The notes below the pieces were generated by a model. That model ran no database searches. It worked only from the letters and a program-made list of their open reading frames with translations, and was not told the DNA's origin. The translations under genes were made by a program, and so were the position numbers. Below, piece after piece: positions 29,274 through 30,455 of a stretch of 30,455 nt of DNA. The DNA is from JAKACA01 sp050010115 (GTDB lineage Bacteria > Actinomycetota > Acidimicrobiia > Acidimicrobiales > Bog-793). The stretch is from the NCBI GenBank assembly GCA_050010115.1, contig JBEKLQ010000090.1, forward strand, positions 1 to 30,455, given 5' to 3'. The number at the start of each line of letters is the position of its first letter. Position 1 is the first letter of the stretch.

Positions 29274-30320
29274 ATGTCGACGCCAACCCACCACCATGAC
29301 CACCCGGACCTCCCACCACCGGCAACCCACGAGATCGCCGGCGGGGTCTTCGCCTACGTGCAGCCGGATGGGAGCTGGTGGATCAACAACGCTGGTTTTG
29401 TCGTCGGCGGAGACCAGATCTGCGCGATCGATACGGCATCGACGCAGCGGCGCACGTTGGGTCTGCTGGGCGCGATCCGGGCGGTGAGCGAAGCGCCGGT
29501 CCGCACGCTGTTCAACACCCATCATCATGGCGACCACACCAACGGGAACTGTCTGTTCGCTGACGCGGTCATACTCGGCCACTCGAATTGTCGTTCGAAC
29601 ATGGCTGGGCAGTGGATCGGCGGCCTTGATGCTGTGTTCGACCCGGTCGAGTGGGGTGACCTCTCGTTGGCGCCACCGAATGTGACCTTCGACGAGCGAC
29701 TGGCCCTGCATGTTGGCGATACCCGCGTGGAGCTCCTCTATGTCGGGAGCGCGGCTCATACGACGGGTGACGTCGTCGCCTGGTTGCCCGATCACAGCGT
29801 CGTATTCACCGGTGACGTCGTGTTCAACGGAGGCACGCCGTTCGTCCTGATGGGATCGGTGGCCGGATCGTTGAACGCGTTGGAAGTGGTGCGATCCCTC
29901 GGGGCCTCGACGATCGTGCCGGGACACGGTGGCCTGTGCGGGCCCGAGCAGCTTGACGTCGTAGCGCGCTACCTGCGATGGCTGCAGGGCGTCGCTCACA
30001 AGGGCGTCGAAGCGGGCCTGGCGCCGTTAGAGGCAGCCCGCGAGACCGACTTGGGCGAGTACGGCGAATGGTTGGACCCTGAGCGCATCGTCGGCAACCT
30101 GCACCGCGCGTACATGGAACTGGATAGTGGCAATCTCGTGTCTGCTGCACCGGCAGCGGGGAGACCGGCGGGTGCCACCGGTGCGGCGGGTGCAGCTGGT
30201 GCAGCGCTGGGTGAGGCTGGTGCGGCGGATACGCCGCTGGGTGCGCCGGCCGACATCCTCACGGCGTTCGCCGACATGATCACTTACAACGGCGGTCGCC
30301 CGCTCACCTGCTATGCGTGA
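29274..30320 (+). CDS. Metallo-beta-lactamase-fold hydrolase
   Basis: 348 residues, no signal peptide. The metal-binding signature is complete: THHHGDHTNG (H83, H85, D87, H88), AHTTGD (H162), VVFTGD (D181) and PGHGG (H218), so a binuclear metal site is expected. The fold family covers hydrolases of thioesters, lactones and other esters as well as oxidoreductases. The segment GSWWINNAGFVVGGDQICAIDT is typical of the SoxH/quinoprotein-relay-like subgroup, but the substrate is not predictable. Two unusual parts stand out: a His-rich N-terminus (THHHDHPD) and an Ala/Gly-rich insertion near residues 294-324 (AAPAAGRPAGATGAAGAAGA) made from GGTGC-type repeats. It is divergent from the second S53 gene. 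Confidence 0.87.
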   Translation: MSTPTHHHDHPDLPPPATHEIAGGVFAYVQPDGSWWINNAGFVVGGDQICAIDTASTQRRTLGLLGAIRAVSEAPVRTLFNTHHHGDHTNGNCLFADAVILGHSNCRSNMAGQWIGGLDAVFDPVEWGDLSLAPPNVTFDERLALHVGDTRVELLYVGSAAHTTGDVVAWLPDHSVVFTGDVVFNGGTPFVLMGSVAGSLNALEVVRSLGASTIVPGHGGLCGPEQLDVVARYLRWLQGVAHKGVEAGLAPLEAARETDLGEYGEWLDPERIVGNLHRAYMELDSGNLVSAAPAAGRPAGATGAAGAAGAALGEAGAADTPLGAPADILTAFADMITYNGGRPLTCYA

Positions 30321-30423
30321 GGCGACCCAGCCAAGCCGACTGCCGGTGGCCTGGACGGCCGTCCCGGCGCGCCTCCAGTGCCAGGATCAGCACGGACACA
30401 GCCGGGCCTGCCTGACTCTGCCC

Positions 30424-30455
30424 TCAGTGGCCGAAGACCAGCTTCTGCACGTCCG
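30424..30455 (-). CDS. Possible C-terminal end of a minus-strand gene (runs off the right edge)
   Basis: The last ten codons read DVQKLVFGH then TGA. The sequence looks like an enzyme C-terminus but is far too short to identify, and it could be chance. The remaining bases 30321-30423 contain nothing I recognise. Confidence 0.25.
   Translation of the reverse strand, partial: DVQKLVFGH

Noticed and set aside
29091..29999. N-terminal extension of the second S53 reading frame
   Set aside because: The open frame continues upstream through the MBL gene by chance; the signal peptide and Shine-Dalgarno fix the start at 29090.

Overview
The window is about 30 kb of high-GC DNA from a bacterium, almost certainly an actinobacterium (Actinomycetota). 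An acidimicrobial or related soil lineage is my best guess; this is inference, not something the sequence proves. The reasons are the GC-rich codon use, GTG starts, lipoproteins with Thr/Ser-rich linkers, a -10 element of the form TANNNT, and many genes whose -10 element lies only 6-7 nt before the start codon, as expected for leaderless mRNAs. No phage, IS element, integrase or CRISPR array is visible. No stretch longer than about 300 bases lacks a gene.

Layout. 1-150: start of a secreted protein on the minus strand, running off the left edge. It is divergent from a VOC-family protein (334-927), and an 11-bp-period direct repeat resembling an OmpR/PhoP box lies between them. 1194-1604: MscL with a zinc-ribbon tail, divergent from a phosphonate monoester hydrolase-like sulfatase-superfamily enzyme (1832-3385). 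3390-4931: secreted beta-propeller protein. 5059-6694: a compact ClpP module. An XRE regulator and a ClpP-like protein that has lost two catalytic residues form one operon, which is divergent from an intact ClpP. A perfect 10+10 bp palindrome sits on the overlapping promoters. 6700-6795: remnant of a GNAT acetyltransferase. 6927-7637: methyltransferase whose 3' end contains a piece of tRNA-Ser sequence.

7880-13255: an MMPL/RND transporter convergent with three secreted or lipoprotein genes. One of these carries a frame-breaking 74-bp tandem duplication in Thr-rich repeats. 13474-16165: a LysR regulator with a candidate self-operator, then an ABC-F ATPase preceded by a possible three-codon leader ORF. 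16195-17238: a membrane-anchored G1 (glutamic) peptidase-like protein. 17472-18092: tadA and tRNA-Ser(CGA). 18193-18894: a PAS/GGDEF fragment.

19043-20266: an Asp-box lipoprotein preceded by a DosR-like box. 20432-23874: a FIST sensor gene and a GAF-GAF-GGDEF-EAL protein, evidently one operon. 24035-25456: a PLP-dependent decarboxylase. 25585-29090: two convergent S53 sedolisin genes separated by two perfect hairpins. 29274-30320: a metallo-beta-lactamase-fold hydrolase. The right edge may hold the last codons of another minus-strand gene.

Themes. (1) Extracellular proteolysis by families that act at low pH (two S53, one G1) together with many exported proteins suggests an acidic-soil saprotroph. 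(2) A c-di-GMP and sensory block at 18-24 kb. (3) The most system-like locus is the XRE / degenerate ClpP / active ClpP cluster with its shared operator, which could be a self-regulating ClpP variant circuit.
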